Origin: Aeoliella mucimassa
Lineage (GTDB): Bacteria > Planctomycetota > Planctomycetia > Pirellulales > Lacipirellulaceae
Direction of reading: 5' to 3'
DNA length: 64,000 nucleotides
Assembly: GCF_007748035.1 (NCBI RefSeq)
Contig: NZ_CP036278.1
Span: 5,270,001-5,334,000 of the forward strand
Every line of letters starts with the position of its first letter. Position 1 is the first letter of the stretch. This document shows positions 25,659-34,109 of the stretch, in pieces. Under the pieces are notes generated by a model that worked only from the letters and a program-made list of their open reading frames with translations, made no database searches and was not told the DNA's origin. The position numbers and the translations under genes were made by a program.

Positions 25659-26414
25659 CTAGTAGATCGTGCGGCCGCCGTTCACGTCCAAAGTGGCCCC
25701 GGTCACAAAGTGGGCTTCCTCGCTTACCAGATAAAGCAGCGCGTTAGCGATGTCGGTTGGTTCGCCGAACTTGCCCATCGGAGCGGTGGCCAAGTAGTCG
25801 GCTCGCTCTTCGTCCGTTGCACCAGCGTGGCGTTCCACCGGAATCCAGCCCGGCGCGATGATGTTCACCGTGACTCCATAGGGAGCAAACTCGCGGGCGT
25901 TGCTCCGCGCCAGACCGGTTTGGCCTCCCTTGGCCGAAGCGTAAGGGCAGAAGTTCGCCCACGAGCCGGGGTAAACCTCGCTGGTGATATGCACAATGCG
26001 GCCCCAGCCTTGCTCGCGCATGTGCGGCAAGCAGGCCTTGGTGAGCAGAAAAGGGCTCTTCTGAAAGAAGTCGACCATCCGTTGGAAAAACGACCAGTCG
26101 TACTCCTCGATCGGCATCAATGGTTGTTCGCACGTGGCGTTCGGCACCAGGATATCGACCGGTCCGATCTTGTCGGCCACTTCGGCAACGAGTCGGTCGA
26201 CGTCCTGCTCGTCGGTCACGTCGGCTCGCACCAGGCAATGTTCCCCGCCGATCGCTTGCAAGTCGGCGAACGACTCTTCGGCCAATGCTTGATTGCCATA
26301 GAAGTTCATCGCCACCCGGGCTCCACTACGAGCCAGCGCTAAGGCCATGACCTTGCCCAAGCCTCGCGTGCTGCCAGTGATGAGTGCAACGCGATTATCC
26401 AGAGTCAACGGCAT
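25659..26414 (-). CDS. Short-chain dehydrogenase/reductase, FabG-like
   Basis: A 251-residue classical SDR with the NAD(P)-binding motif TGSTRGLGKVMA, the Asn-Ala motif LVPNATCEQP in place of NNAG, and the catalytic Ser in HITSEVYPGS with Tyr-x-x-x-Lys in PYASAKGG. The C-terminal DVNGGRTIY is typical. It probably reduces a keto group or oxidises a hydroxyl on an unknown substrate; NATC instead of NNAG suggests it is not the housekeeping FabG. First gene of a probable two-gene unit with the membrane protein at 24900-25646. Confidence 0.87.
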   Translation of the reverse strand: MPLTLDNRVALITGSTRGLGKVMALALARSGARVAMNFYGNQALAEESFADLQAIGGEHCLVRADVTDEQDVDRLVAEVADKIGPVDILVPNATCEQPLMPIEEYDWSFFQRMVDFFQKSPFLLTKACLPHMREQGWGRIVHITSEVYPGSWANFCPYASAKGGQTGLARSNAREFAPYGVTVNIIAPGWIPVERHAGATDEERADYLATAPMGKFGEPTDIANALLYLVSEEAHFVTGATLDVNGGRTIY

Positions 26415-26643
26415 CAGTACTTCTCCAAGAGGGCAAGAAGAGGATGGGGCAGTTTCGTTACCTACAGCTTAGTGACTTGAAGCGAATCAATTCAGGGCCC
26501 AATTCCGCGTAAGCTGCCCGCGCGGATCCGAAGGTTGGGGATATTGTGGAGAATCCTGACTTCAATGCCTTGCCATTCCCCCTATCAGGCGTGTATCATC
26601 CTTTATTAGGTTTGTTGAGATACCGTCTCATTTACGAGCAATC

Positions 26644-26913
26644 GTGTCCCTCCCTGAGTCCCCCTCCCCTGTTCCGCTACCGAACGCCCAAACTGGTGGT
26701 GTGTTTCGCGTGGTGCGCGTAGATGCCGATGGAGTCGACGCCGATCGACTGAAGGCGCTGGGAGTTTGCCTGGGACGACGACTTTCGCTGGTTCAAGCTG
26801 GCGACCCATTGATCGTATTCGTAGTCGGAACGCGAGTTGGTATTTCATCGCGTCTGGCGGAAACCGTGTTTGTAGAATTAGAGTGCCTTCCCCAACGGGC
26901 GAATCTCCAGTGA
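26644..26913 (+). CDS. feoA: FeoA-domain ferrous iron transport protein
   Basis: An 89-residue SH3-like FeoA protein from the GTG at 26644, with the core VVRVDADGVDADRLKALGVCLGRRLSL and a final FVELECL. FeoA proteins bind and regulate FeoB. Its TGA overlaps the GTG of feoB (GTGA at 26910-26913), a tight translational coupling. An N-terminal Pro/Ser-rich leader of about 20 residues is extra compared with the E. coli protein. Confidence 0.85.
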   Translation: MSLPESPSPVPLPNAQTGGVFRVVRVDADGVDADRLKALGVCLGRRLSLVQAGDPLIVFVVGTRVGISSRLAETVFVELECLPQRANLQ

Positions 26914-28943
26914 GCACTGCGAGCCCTTCCCAATCCAGCGATTCGCTTCCGATTATTGGCTCGCCTTCCTCGTCGGCTGCCAGGCCGTTGACCGTTGCGC
27001 TGGTGGGAAATCCCAATTCGGGCAAAACCTCACTATTTAACCGCCTTACAGGACTTCGTGCCCACACCGCCAACTTCTCCGGCACCACGGTGGAGCACCG
27101 CCGCGGCCGGGCGAACCTCGGCTCGCAAATGGCCGAGATCATCGACCTGCCTGGGCTCTACAGTCTGGATGCGACCACGCTCGACGAGCGCGTCGCCAGC
27201 GAAATCGCCCTGGGACGTGGTCCGGTGAAGCCGGATGCGTTGGTACTGGTGGTCGACGCCACCAACCTGGAACGCAACCTGTTCCTGGCCAGCCAACTGA
27301 TTGAGTCGGCCGGCAAATCGAAGCTACCAGTGATGGTCGCCTTGAACATGACCGACCTGGCGGCCAAGCACGGGGTGAAAATCGATGCCCCGCAGCTCGC
27401 GGAGGACCTCGGCTGCCAGGTGGTGCCGGTCTCGGCACGCACCGGCTCTGGCCTCGAAGAACTCAAACAGCGGATGGGCACCTTGGTCGATGCCCCCAAA
27501 GTCCCCCAAGTCGACACGCTATGCCAGTGCAATAGTTGCCGCGGTTGCGCTTTTTCGCAACGCTTCGACTGGGCCGAGTCGATCGCCCGCCGGGCTTCCG
27601 GCGATCCTTCCGTTACCTTGGGACGCACGACCGAGAAAATCGACCGCGTGCTCACCCACAAAGTGGTAGGACTCCTTGCCTTTGCGGCAGTGATGTTTGT
27701 TACCTTCTGGCTGATTTACAGCCTGGCCACCTATCCCATGCACTGGATCGAGGCACTCACTGCTTGGGCTGGCGAAACGCTCTCGCACTGGCTGCCGGAA
27801 GGCGACTTGCAAAGCCTGCTGGTCGACGGAGTTGTCGGCGGTGTCGGAGGCATGCTGGTTTTCCTGCCGCAAATCTGCATTCTGTTTTTCATGCTGGCAC
27901 TGCTCGAGGATAGCGGTTACCTGTCGCGAGCAGCGTTTGTGATGGACCGCCTAATGCGGCGGGTCGGCCTTCCGGGCAAGGCCTTCGTACCGATGCTGTC
28001 GGCCCATGCTTGTGCAATTCCCGCGATCATGGCGACTCGAGTAATTGAGGACCGCCGCGACCGTTTGGCGACAATCCTGGTGTTGCCGCTGCTCACTTGC
28101 TCGGCTCGACTGCCGGTGTACGCATTGGTTGTCGCTCTGGTGTTCAACGATCAACCGCTTATGGGAGCCACGTTGTTCACCGCGGCTTACTGCCTGGGCA
28201 TCACTGCGGCATTAACCGTGGGTTGGGTATTCAAGAAGACGCTCCTCAAAGGCGATACCCGCCCGCTAGTGATCGAACTACCCAATTACCGCCGCCCTTC
28301 GCTGCGCAACGCCTTGCTGCAGACTTTTGATCGGGCGATGGTGTTCATCCAAAACGCTGGCACCACCATTCTGGTGATCATGGTCGTGCTCTGGGCCGCA
28401 TCGACGTATCCCAAGACTTCCGTCGAGGATCTGCCCACCGAAGTGCAACAGCAGATCACTCAGCTCGAAAGTACCGGCAACTCCGTCGGCGCAGAACGCT
28501 TGCTAGCACAACATGCGAGCGAACGTTCAATCGCCGGTCGATTGGGCAAAGCGGTCGAGCCGGTGTTCGCCCCCTTGGGGTTCGACTGGAAAGTGAGTGT
28601 CGGGGTGATGACTTCGTTCGCTGCCCGCGAAGCGGTGGTCGGAACGCTTTCGGTGCTCTACGGCATGGGCGAAGATCTTGACGAAAAGGAAATGCCGCAG
28701 CTTACCGAGCGGCTGCAACAGGCGAGGCACAGCGATGGCTCGCCTGTGTTCACGACGGCCACCTGCTTGAGCCTGTTGGTTTTCTACGTGCTGGCCATGC
28801 AGTGCCTTCCTACGCAGGTGGTTACCCGCCGCGAGACTGGCAAGTGGAGTTGGGCCGTGCTGCAGTTTGGGTACATGACCGTGCTGGCGTACACGGGTGC
28901 GCTGATCACCTATCAAACAGCCGTGTTCTGCGGACTGGGTTAG
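26910..28943 (+). CDS. feoB: Ferrous iron transporter B
   Basis: A 677-residue GTP-dependent Fe(II) importer. The GTG at 26910 overlaps the feoA stop. The G domain has G1 GNPNSGKT (33-40), G3 DLPG (79-82) and G4 NMTD (146-149), followed by a helical GDI domain and about eight membrane segments with the conserved FLPQICILFFMLALLEDSGYL and FAAREAVVGTLSVLYG. Between the soluble part and the first membrane helix sits a Cys cluster, Cys205-x-Cys207-x2-Cys210-x2-Cys213, not part of the E. coli protein. It is somewhat shorter than E. coli FeoB (773). Fur-type control is likely but no Fur box was found. Confidence 0.93.
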   Translation: MSTASPSQSSDSLPIIGSPSSSAARPLTVALVGNPNSGKTSLFNRLTGLRAHTANFSGTTVEHRRGRANLGSQMAEIIDLPGLYSLDATTLDERVASEIALGRGPVKPDALVLVVDATNLERNLFLASQLIESAGKSKLPVMVALNMTDLAAKHGVKIDAPQLAEDLGCQVVPVSARTGSGLEELKQRMGTLVDAPKVPQVDTLCQCNSCRGCAFSQRFDWAESIARRASGDPSVTLGRTTEKIDRVLTHKVVGLLAFAAVMFVTFWLIYSLATYPMHWIEALTAWAGETLSHWLPEGDLQSLLVDGVVGGVGGMLVFLPQICILFFMLALLEDSGYLSRAAFVMDRLMRRVGLPGKAFVPMLSAHACAIPAIMATRVIEDRRDRLATILVLPLLTCSARLPVYALVVALVFNDQPLMGATLFTAAYCLGITAALTVGWVFKKTLLKGDTRPLVIELPNYRRPSLRNALLQTFDRAMVFIQNAGTTILVIMVVLWAASTYPKTSVEDLPTEVQQQITQLESTGNSVGAERLLAQHASERSIAGRLGKAVEPVFAPLGFDWKVSVGVMTSFAAREAVVGTLSVLYGMGEDLDEKEMPQLTERLQQARHSDGSPVFTTATCLSLLVFYVLAMQCLPTQVVTRRETGKWSWAVLQFGYMTVLAYTGALITYQTAVFCGLG

Positions 28944-29297
28944 CTATTCTTCTCGGCTTCCCTGGACTTCCAGGGAACAGCCAATGCCCACCCAGAAACC
29001 GGGCAAACCTCCGCAATCCAGCCGGTTGTCACCGAAAATCTCTCGCGGTGGTGGACGATAAAAGGGTGTTGTTTGTAGCGTGAATCCCGCGCAACAAACA
29101 ACGCATTGCACCAAAGTGTCCTATTTTACCAACTCTACCAAAGCCTCTCGGTTTACTGGACCGATATTTTTGGATGCCAGCAATCAATAGTTGCAAAGCA
29201 GATTTTACGAAGCTATCGCACAGCCTTGGCGTGGAGAGTTTGGTAATCGGTTCACGTTGAACACGGATGACTACAACGAAGAGGATCGAAACCCACG
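28944..29297 (+). promoter_or_regulatory. Intergenic region with two hairpins
   Basis: TTCCCTGG / CCAGGGAA (near 28957-28976) folds just after feoB but lacks a T-run, so it is at best a weak terminator. GTTGTTTGT (29068-29076) and ACAAACAAC (29094-29102) form a perfect 9-bp stem with further GCG/CGC pairing inside. No gene or known riboswitch. Confidence 0.4.
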
Positions 29298-29603
29298 ATG
29301 CGGATGCAAGAAATTCGACTGGAAGATCAGCAAGCAGTCCACGACCACGTCAACGAAAACCTGTGCGAACTGGAGAACCTGGAGCTACACCATTTTCCGC
29401 TAAGCGAACGAGCACTTTGCCGCGATGGCGAAGCATGTGCAGTGATGTACGTGCTTCACGGCCCGCGGCAACTGCAAGTGACCGCTGTGTGGGAATTGGC
29501 CTCGGGTACCATTTGGTACTACAACTCCGTTGGTGAACGTTGTCGCAAGACCCAGCTTGTCGGCAGCGTACACTACCAGAGTCCGAAACTTGTAGCCGCT
29601 TAG
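29298..29603 (+). CDS. Unrecognised conserved-looking small protein
   Basis: A 101-residue cytoplasmic protein from the ATG at 29298. The sequence is balanced and codon use resembles neighbours, with the stretch LCELENLELHHFPLSERAL and VMYVLHGPRQLQVTAVWE. No membrane segment or catalytic motif. The gene precedes csrA by about 190 bases on the same strand, but csrA has its own promoter. Real gene likely; function unknown. Confidence 0.6.
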   Translation: MRMQEIRLEDQQAVHDHVNENLCELENLELHHFPLSERALCRDGEACAVMYVLHGPRQLQVTAVWELASGTIWYYNSVGERCRKTQLVGSVHYQSPKLVAA

Positions 29604-29711
29604 CTGCAAGCAGTAGAGTCCAGGAGATAGGGTGCCTTATGGAGACACTCTATAAATAGCGGGAGAAATCTGCACGCGACCGTGTACTTTTGAGATCTGG
29701 CGAGAAAAGTA

Positions 29712-29740
29712 TTGACCCCCCAACCACCGCTTGATATACA
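29712..29740 (+). promoter_or_regulatory. csrA promoter
   Basis: TTGACC (29712-29717), a 17-base spacer and TATACA (29735-29740), about 50 bases upstream of the csrA start. One of the best sigma-70-like promoters in the window. Confidence 0.75.
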
Positions 29741-29790
29741 TAGTTACAGTACATCGAGTTGGTGATCAAAACACACGGAGGTGCCCCCCT

Positions 29791-29991
29791 ATGTTAGTGC
29801 TTTCCCGTAAGGAATCGCAGAGAATTCGCCTAGGCGATTCGATCGTGGTTACCATCGTTAAGATCGGCGGCGATAAGGTTCGCGTCGGAATCGAGGCCCC
29901 GGACAACGTGCTGGTGCTGCGTGACGAACTTGAAACCTGGGATACCGAGGAAACCCCTCAACCCGTAGTTGCTGAACCTTCTGCAGCTTAA
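29791..29991 (+). CDS. csrA: Carbon storage regulator CsrA
   Basis: A 66-residue RNA-binding translational regulator. The start MLVLSRKESQRIRLGDSIVV and the following VTIVKIGGDKVRVGIEAP match CsrA/RsmA; Arg in VLRDEL corresponds to the key RNA-contact position Arg44. It binds GGA motifs in leader RNAs and blocks or stabilises translation. Its own ribosome-binding site, ACGGAGG 11 bases upstream of the ATG, fits the A(N)GGA core of CsrA sites, so autoregulation is plausible. Acidic C-terminal tail. No fliW or flagellar gene is nearby. Confidence 0.95.
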   Translation: MLVLSRKESQRIRLGDSIVVTIVKIGGDKVRVGIEAPDNVLVLRDELETWDTEETPQPVVAEPSAA

Positions 29992-30066
29992 CAATCTATA
30001 AAAAAGTGAGTTTCGCGTGGCCTCTGTCATGCGGGATTCAGCAGCCCCGAACTGGTGTGGTGCCCA

Positions 30067-30136
30067 AAAACTCGGTTCTGCAAGTAGTACGTAAAGCTCA
30101 GTGAAACTCTCTTCTGCTGAAAACTCGGTTCTTCAA
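30067..30136 (+). repeat. Direct repeat of 17 bases after csrA
   Basis: AAAACTCGGTTCTGCAA at 30067-30083 recurs as AAAACTCGGTTCTTCAA at 30120-30136, differing in one base, 53 bases apart. The second copy leads into the terminator. Meaning unknown. Confidence 0.6.
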
Positions 30137-30141
30137 AAAAG

Positions 30142-30169
30142 CCGGCCCCTTTGAGGGGCCGGTTTTTTT
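30142..30169 (+). terminator. Intrinsic terminator of csrA
   Basis: CCGGCCCC (30142-30149) and GGGGCCGG (30155-30162) form a perfect 8-bp stem, followed by seven T. Confidence 0.92.
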
Positions 30170-30180
30170 GTGTCAATTTT

Positions 30181-30209
30181 TTGACATTCCTCTGTTTAGC
30201 CGATAGACT
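30181..30209 (+). promoter_or_regulatory. Promoter of the DUF1501 gene cluster
   Basis: TTGACA (30181-30186), a 17-base spacer and TAGACT (30204-30209). It starts 12 bases after the csrA terminator and leaves a leader of about 165 bases before the ATG at 30382. Confidence 0.7.
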
Positions 30210-30381
30210 GGCCAACCATCAGCTTGGGGTACACTGCACGTGCCCTCTGAGTGTTCCCCCCGGCCCGCCTTATTTTCCTCCCTCCGGCATCGCTTGCCTT
30301 TCCATGCTTCCGAGTGTTTGGCGCGACCTTTTACGTGCGCTGCGTCGTTGTTTGCTCAACTCACTGCCCTAGGAGCTTCGG

Positions 30382-31683
30382 ATGTCGCTACCCTTTCAAC
30401 TCCCCCGTCGTCAATTTCTTGCCGTCGGTTCTCTCGCAGGCCTTGGGCTTTCGCTGGGAGATTTTCTGTTCCTCCGTTCGGCTCAGGCTTCCGAGGGACA
30501 AACCCAACTTCCTGAAAAAGCCAAGAGTGTGATCCACATATTCCTCGGCGGTGGTATGTCGTCGCAGGAGACCTGGGACCCCAAACCATACGCTCCCATC
30601 GAGTACCGGGGTGAACTCAAGGCGATCGACACCAAGATCACCGGCGAGAAGTTCAGCGAACTGATGCCGCAAACCGCCCAGGTTGCCGATAAGCTCACCG
30701 TGATTCGCTCGATGACCCACGGCGAAGCCGCCCACGAGCGTGGCGTGCACAACATGTTTACCGGCTACCGCCCGAGCCCTGCGTTGGTGTACCCCAGCAT
30801 GGGCAGCGTGGTGAGTCACGAGCTTGGCCCTCGTAACAATCTGCCAGCTTATATCGCGATTCCCAACCAGGCCGATCCCTCGGCCGGCACCGGTTACCTG
30901 AGTTCGTCGCACGCCCCGTTTAGTTTGGGTGCCGCACCAGAAAGCAGCGGTTTTAAGGTTCGCGATCTGAGTATGCCAGGCAACGTAGACGACTCTCGCT
31001 ACAGTCGCCGTCGTGAGTTGCTGAGCCTGGTGAATAGCGACTTCACGTCGCGAGTGAATGCCGACAACGTAACCGCCATGAATACGTTCTACGAACGAGC
31101 GTTCGACATGGTGAACTCGCCGCAAGCGCGCGAAGCCTTCAATCTGGAAGCCGAAGAAGGTAATGTTCGCGATCGCTACGGACGCAACCAGGCCGGTGCC
31201 CGCATGTTGCTGGCTCGTCGGCTGGTCGAAGCCGGCGCACGCTTCGTCACCCTCACCTACGGCGGCTGGGATCACCACGCTCAGATCACCGCGAACATGC
31301 GACGACTGGTTCCCGATTTCGATCGGGCGTACGCGACATTGATTTCCGATCTCGATGAGCGTGGTCTGCTCGATTCAACCCTGGTGCTGGTCTCCAGTGA
31401 GTTTGGTCGCACTCCGAAAATCAATCAGGACGGTGGTCGTGACCACTGGCCCAAGGTGTTCAGCGTCGCCCTGGCTGGCGGTGGTGTCCATCGCGGTGCG
31501 ATCGTTGGCTCGAGCGGTGCGACAGCTAGCGAGCCGACCGACGTGCCGATTGGCCCCGAGGATCTGGCCACCACGATCTACCATCAGCTTGGCATCAACG
31601 CCGAGAAAGAACTGATTGCTCCCGGCGCCCGCCCCATCGAAATCGTCAAGGGCGGCCAGGTACGCCGCGAGATCGTCGGCTAA
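30382..31683 (+). CDS. DUF1501 protein with Tat signal
   Basis: A 433-residue exported protein of the alkaline-phosphatase-like DUF1501 family that is greatly expanded in planctomycetes. The N-terminus PRRQFLAVGSLAGLGLSLG has the twin-arginine and hydrophobic segment of a Tat signal. Further motifs are HIFLGGGMSSQETWDPKP, THGEAAHERGVHNMFTGYRP, YGGWDHH and SSEFGRTPKINQDGGRDHWP; the Asp/His sets resemble metal sites of the sulfatase/phosphatase superfamily. First of four closely spaced genes. DUF1501 proteins usually pair with DUF1549/DUF1553 haem proteins; the reaction is not known. Confidence 0.9.
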   Translation: MSLPFQLPRRQFLAVGSLAGLGLSLGDFLFLRSAQASEGQTQLPEKAKSVIHIFLGGGMSSQETWDPKPYAPIEYRGELKAIDTKITGEKFSELMPQTAQVADKLTVIRSMTHGEAAHERGVHNMFTGYRPSPALVYPSMGSVVSHELGPRNNLPAYIAIPNQADPSAGTGYLSSSHAPFSLGAAPESSGFKVRDLSMPGNVDDSRYSRRRELLSLVNSDFTSRVNADNVTAMNTFYERAFDMVNSPQAREAFNLEAEEGNVRDRYGRNQAGARMLLARRLVEAGARFVTLTYGGWDHHAQITANMRRLVPDFDRAYATLISDLDERGLLDSTLVLVSSEFGRTPKINQDGGRDHWPKVFSVALAGGGVHRGAIVGSSGATASEPTDVPIGPEDLATTIYHQLGINAEKELIAPGARPIEIVKGGQVRREIVG

Positions 31684-31732
31684 GTGCCGAGGTTCGATGT
31701 TCGCTACAGCAAGTTTCTCCTTCGAGGTAGCC

Positions 31733-34051
31733 ATGCGACTCGTTCGTCTTTCCGTGGTCCTGCTAATCGCCCTGTTGGCGACCACCACTTATGCATCCGA
31801 CCCGCTGTTGCAGCGTCTGAATCCGCAAGGAGGTCAGCGCGGCACCGAAGTGGTGGTGTCGCTATTGGGTCCCCGTTTGGGGCTCGATCCACAAGAGATT
31901 CTTTGGCACGATCCTGGCATCAACGTCGTGAACATCGAGCGGGTCGACGACAACCACACCAAAGCAACGCTGTCGATTCCGCCCGACGCCCACCCGGGCC
32001 GCTATGCCATGCGACTGCGAACCGCCACTGGCATCTCCAGCGTCATGACCTTTCATGTCGGTACGCTTCCTGAAATCGTGGAGGCCGAACCAAACTCCAA
32101 CCCGCTCGAGCCGCAAGAGATTGCGTTCGGTTCCGTGGTGAATGGAGTCGTCCAACGGGAAGATGTCGACCACTTTCGCTTTGCGGCCAAAGCGGGTGAG
32201 CGGATCTCGGTAGAGGTCGAAGGCCTACGGCTTGGACGTACGTTCTTCGATCCGGTGATTGTGCTCTACGATGCCGCAGGGACCGAACTCGCCCGCTGCG
32301 ACGATTGGCCCACCATGCGACAAGACGGGTGCCTGTCGATCATTGCTCCGGCCGACGGAAACTACTTGGTGGAGTTGCGAGAGAGCGCGTATCGCGGCGA
32401 CGACAATTGCACCTATCGACTACACGTAGGCAACTTCCCTCGTCCGCTGGCGGTCTATCCGCCAGGGGGGAGAGTCGGTGAGACCATTCGAGTGGAATCG
32501 TTCGGCGACGCCAAAGGCCCTCACGCAGAGGAGCTTCAATTGCCGAGCGAACCAACAAGCGAGTTCAATTACTACGCCCGCGACGATCAGGGACAAGCTC
32601 CTTCGGAGTTTGCTTTGCACGTGGTCGACACCCCGGTGGTTGGCGAAGCAGAACCGAACGACGCTCGCGACCAGGCGACCGTGGGGGAAGCTCCGGGAGC
32701 CTTCTACGGAAGAATCGACAAGCCCGGCGATCGCGACCATTTCCGCTTCAAGGCAACCAAAGGTCAGGTTTATCACATCCGGCTGCACGCTCGCGCGATC
32801 GGCTCGCCGATGGATTCGGTGCTTCGCATTCGTAAACCCGATGGAGCCAATCTCGCGAGCAACGACGACGACCGCGGCTATCCCGACAGCTACGTTCGCT
32901 TTCAAGTCCCAGAGGATGGCGAGTACATTGCCGAAATCGAAGATCGCCTCGGGCGTGGCGGCGACACTTTCACCTACTGGCTCGAAGTACTCGCGGCCAC
33001 TCCGATTGTCGACTTGGATTTCGACGAGCAAGAGCGCTACGTAGCAAAACTGCTCGACGTCCCTCAGGGCAACCGCAACGGAGGTGTGTTGCGAGTCGGT
33101 CGCCGCGACACCGGCGGCGATCTGTTGTTCGACTGGCGCGATTTGCCGCCTGGCGTCTCGGCCGAGTTCCCCAAGCTGGCTGGCAACTACGATCGGCTGC
33201 CGGTAATTTTCTCGGCCAGCCCCGACGCCCCGCTAGGGCAGTCGCTCGCTACCGTGCACGCCCGCCGAGCAGATAACGACGAAGCAGTGACGGCGAATTT
33301 CACCCAACGCAACTGGATGATTCGCGGCCAGAACAATGTCGATATGTGGGGTTACACCAGCGATACCGCGGTAGTGGCGGTTACTCAGAAAGCCCCTTAC
33401 TCGATCCGCATCGAACAACCAAAGGCACCGCTGGTGCAACGCGGCAACAAAGGGCTGATGATCATCGCCGAACGCGAGGAAGGCTTTGACGAGGCGATTC
33501 TCGTCCGCTTGCTCTATAACCCGCCAGGCGTGTCGAGCAACAATTCGCTACGTATCAAGCAAGGCGAAAACGAAGCGACCATTCCGGTCACCGCTAACGA
33601 GCGGGCTAGCGTCGGCGAGTGGAGCATTGCCGTCCGTGGCGAAGCCAATTCGCAAGGCAAGCTTGTCACCGCTACTCCACTGGCGACGCTCACGATCAGC
33701 GAGCCTTACGTCGCGATGGAACTGCCTCGCCCGAATGTGGAGCAAGGTCAAAGCGTCGAGTTCCCGATCACCATCGAGCAACATAAACCGTTCGAAGGCG
33801 AAGCCAAGGTAGAGCTCATCGGCCTCCCGCCTGGAGTGACGACCGAGCCGGCAACCATCACGAGCGAAACAAGCGACTTGACGTTTGTGCTCAACGCAGC
33901 GGGCGACGCCCGAGTGGGACAACACCGCAGCCTGTTCTGCCGAGTAACGATTATCGAAAACGGCGAACCTGTTGAACACTCCGTCGGCTACGGCGAACTT
34001 CGCGTCGACAAGCCGTTGCCCCCCGAACAAACCCAGCAAGCGTCGCGCTAG
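31733..34051 (+). CDS. Exported protein with two PPC-type beta-sandwich domains
   Basis: A 772-residue protein with a signal peptide ending TTTYAS (start at 31733; an upstream in-frame ATG would bury the signal). After an N-terminal Ig-like part (LNPQGGQRGTEVVVSLLG), two PPC domains are visible: AEPNSN with DVDHFRFAAKAGERIS at about 115-240 and AEPNDARDQA with DRDHFRFKATKGQVYH at about 305-425. The rest is beta-rich with further Ig-like repeats. Likely binds carbohydrate or protein at the outer surface. Second gene of the DUF1501 cluster, 49 bases after the first. Confidence 0.82.
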   Translation: MRLVRLSVVLLIALLATTTYASDPLLQRLNPQGGQRGTEVVVSLLGPRLGLDPQEILWHDPGINVVNIERVDDNHTKATLSIPPDAHPGRYAMRLRTATGISSVMTFHVGTLPEIVEAEPNSNPLEPQEIAFGSVVNGVVQREDVDHFRFAAKAGERISVEVEGLRLGRTFFDPVIVLYDAAGTELARCDDWPTMRQDGCLSIIAPADGNYLVELRESAYRGDDNCTYRLHVGNFPRPLAVYPPGGRVGETIRVESFGDAKGPHAEELQLPSEPTSEFNYYARDDQGQAPSEFALHVVDTPVVGEAEPNDARDQATVGEAPGAFYGRIDKPGDRDHFRFKATKGQVYHIRLHARAIGSPMDSVLRIRKPDGANLASNDDDRGYPDSYVRFQVPEDGEYIAEIEDRLGRGGDTFTYWLEVLAATPIVDLDFDEQERYVAKLLDVPQGNRNGGVLRVGRRDTGGDLLFDWRDLPPGVSAEFPKLAGNYDRLPVIFSASPDAPLGQSLATVHARRADNDEAVTANFTQRNWMIRGQNNVDMWGYTSDTAVVAVTQKAPYSIRIEQPKAPLVQRGNKGLMIIAEREEGFDEAILVRLLYNPPGVSSNNSLRIKQGENEATIPVTANERASVGEWSIAVRGEANSQGKLVTATPLATLTISEPYVAMELPRPNVEQGQSVEFPITIEQHKPFEGEAKVELIGLPPGVTTEPATITSETSDLTFVLNAAGDARVGQHRSLFCRVTIIENGEPVEHSVGYGELRVDKPLPPEQTQQASR

Positions 34052-34109
34052 CCGCTGACTTTTGCGTGTGTGCCCCTTCCATTCATTCGCTTGGACTTAA
34101 CCAGGTTAC

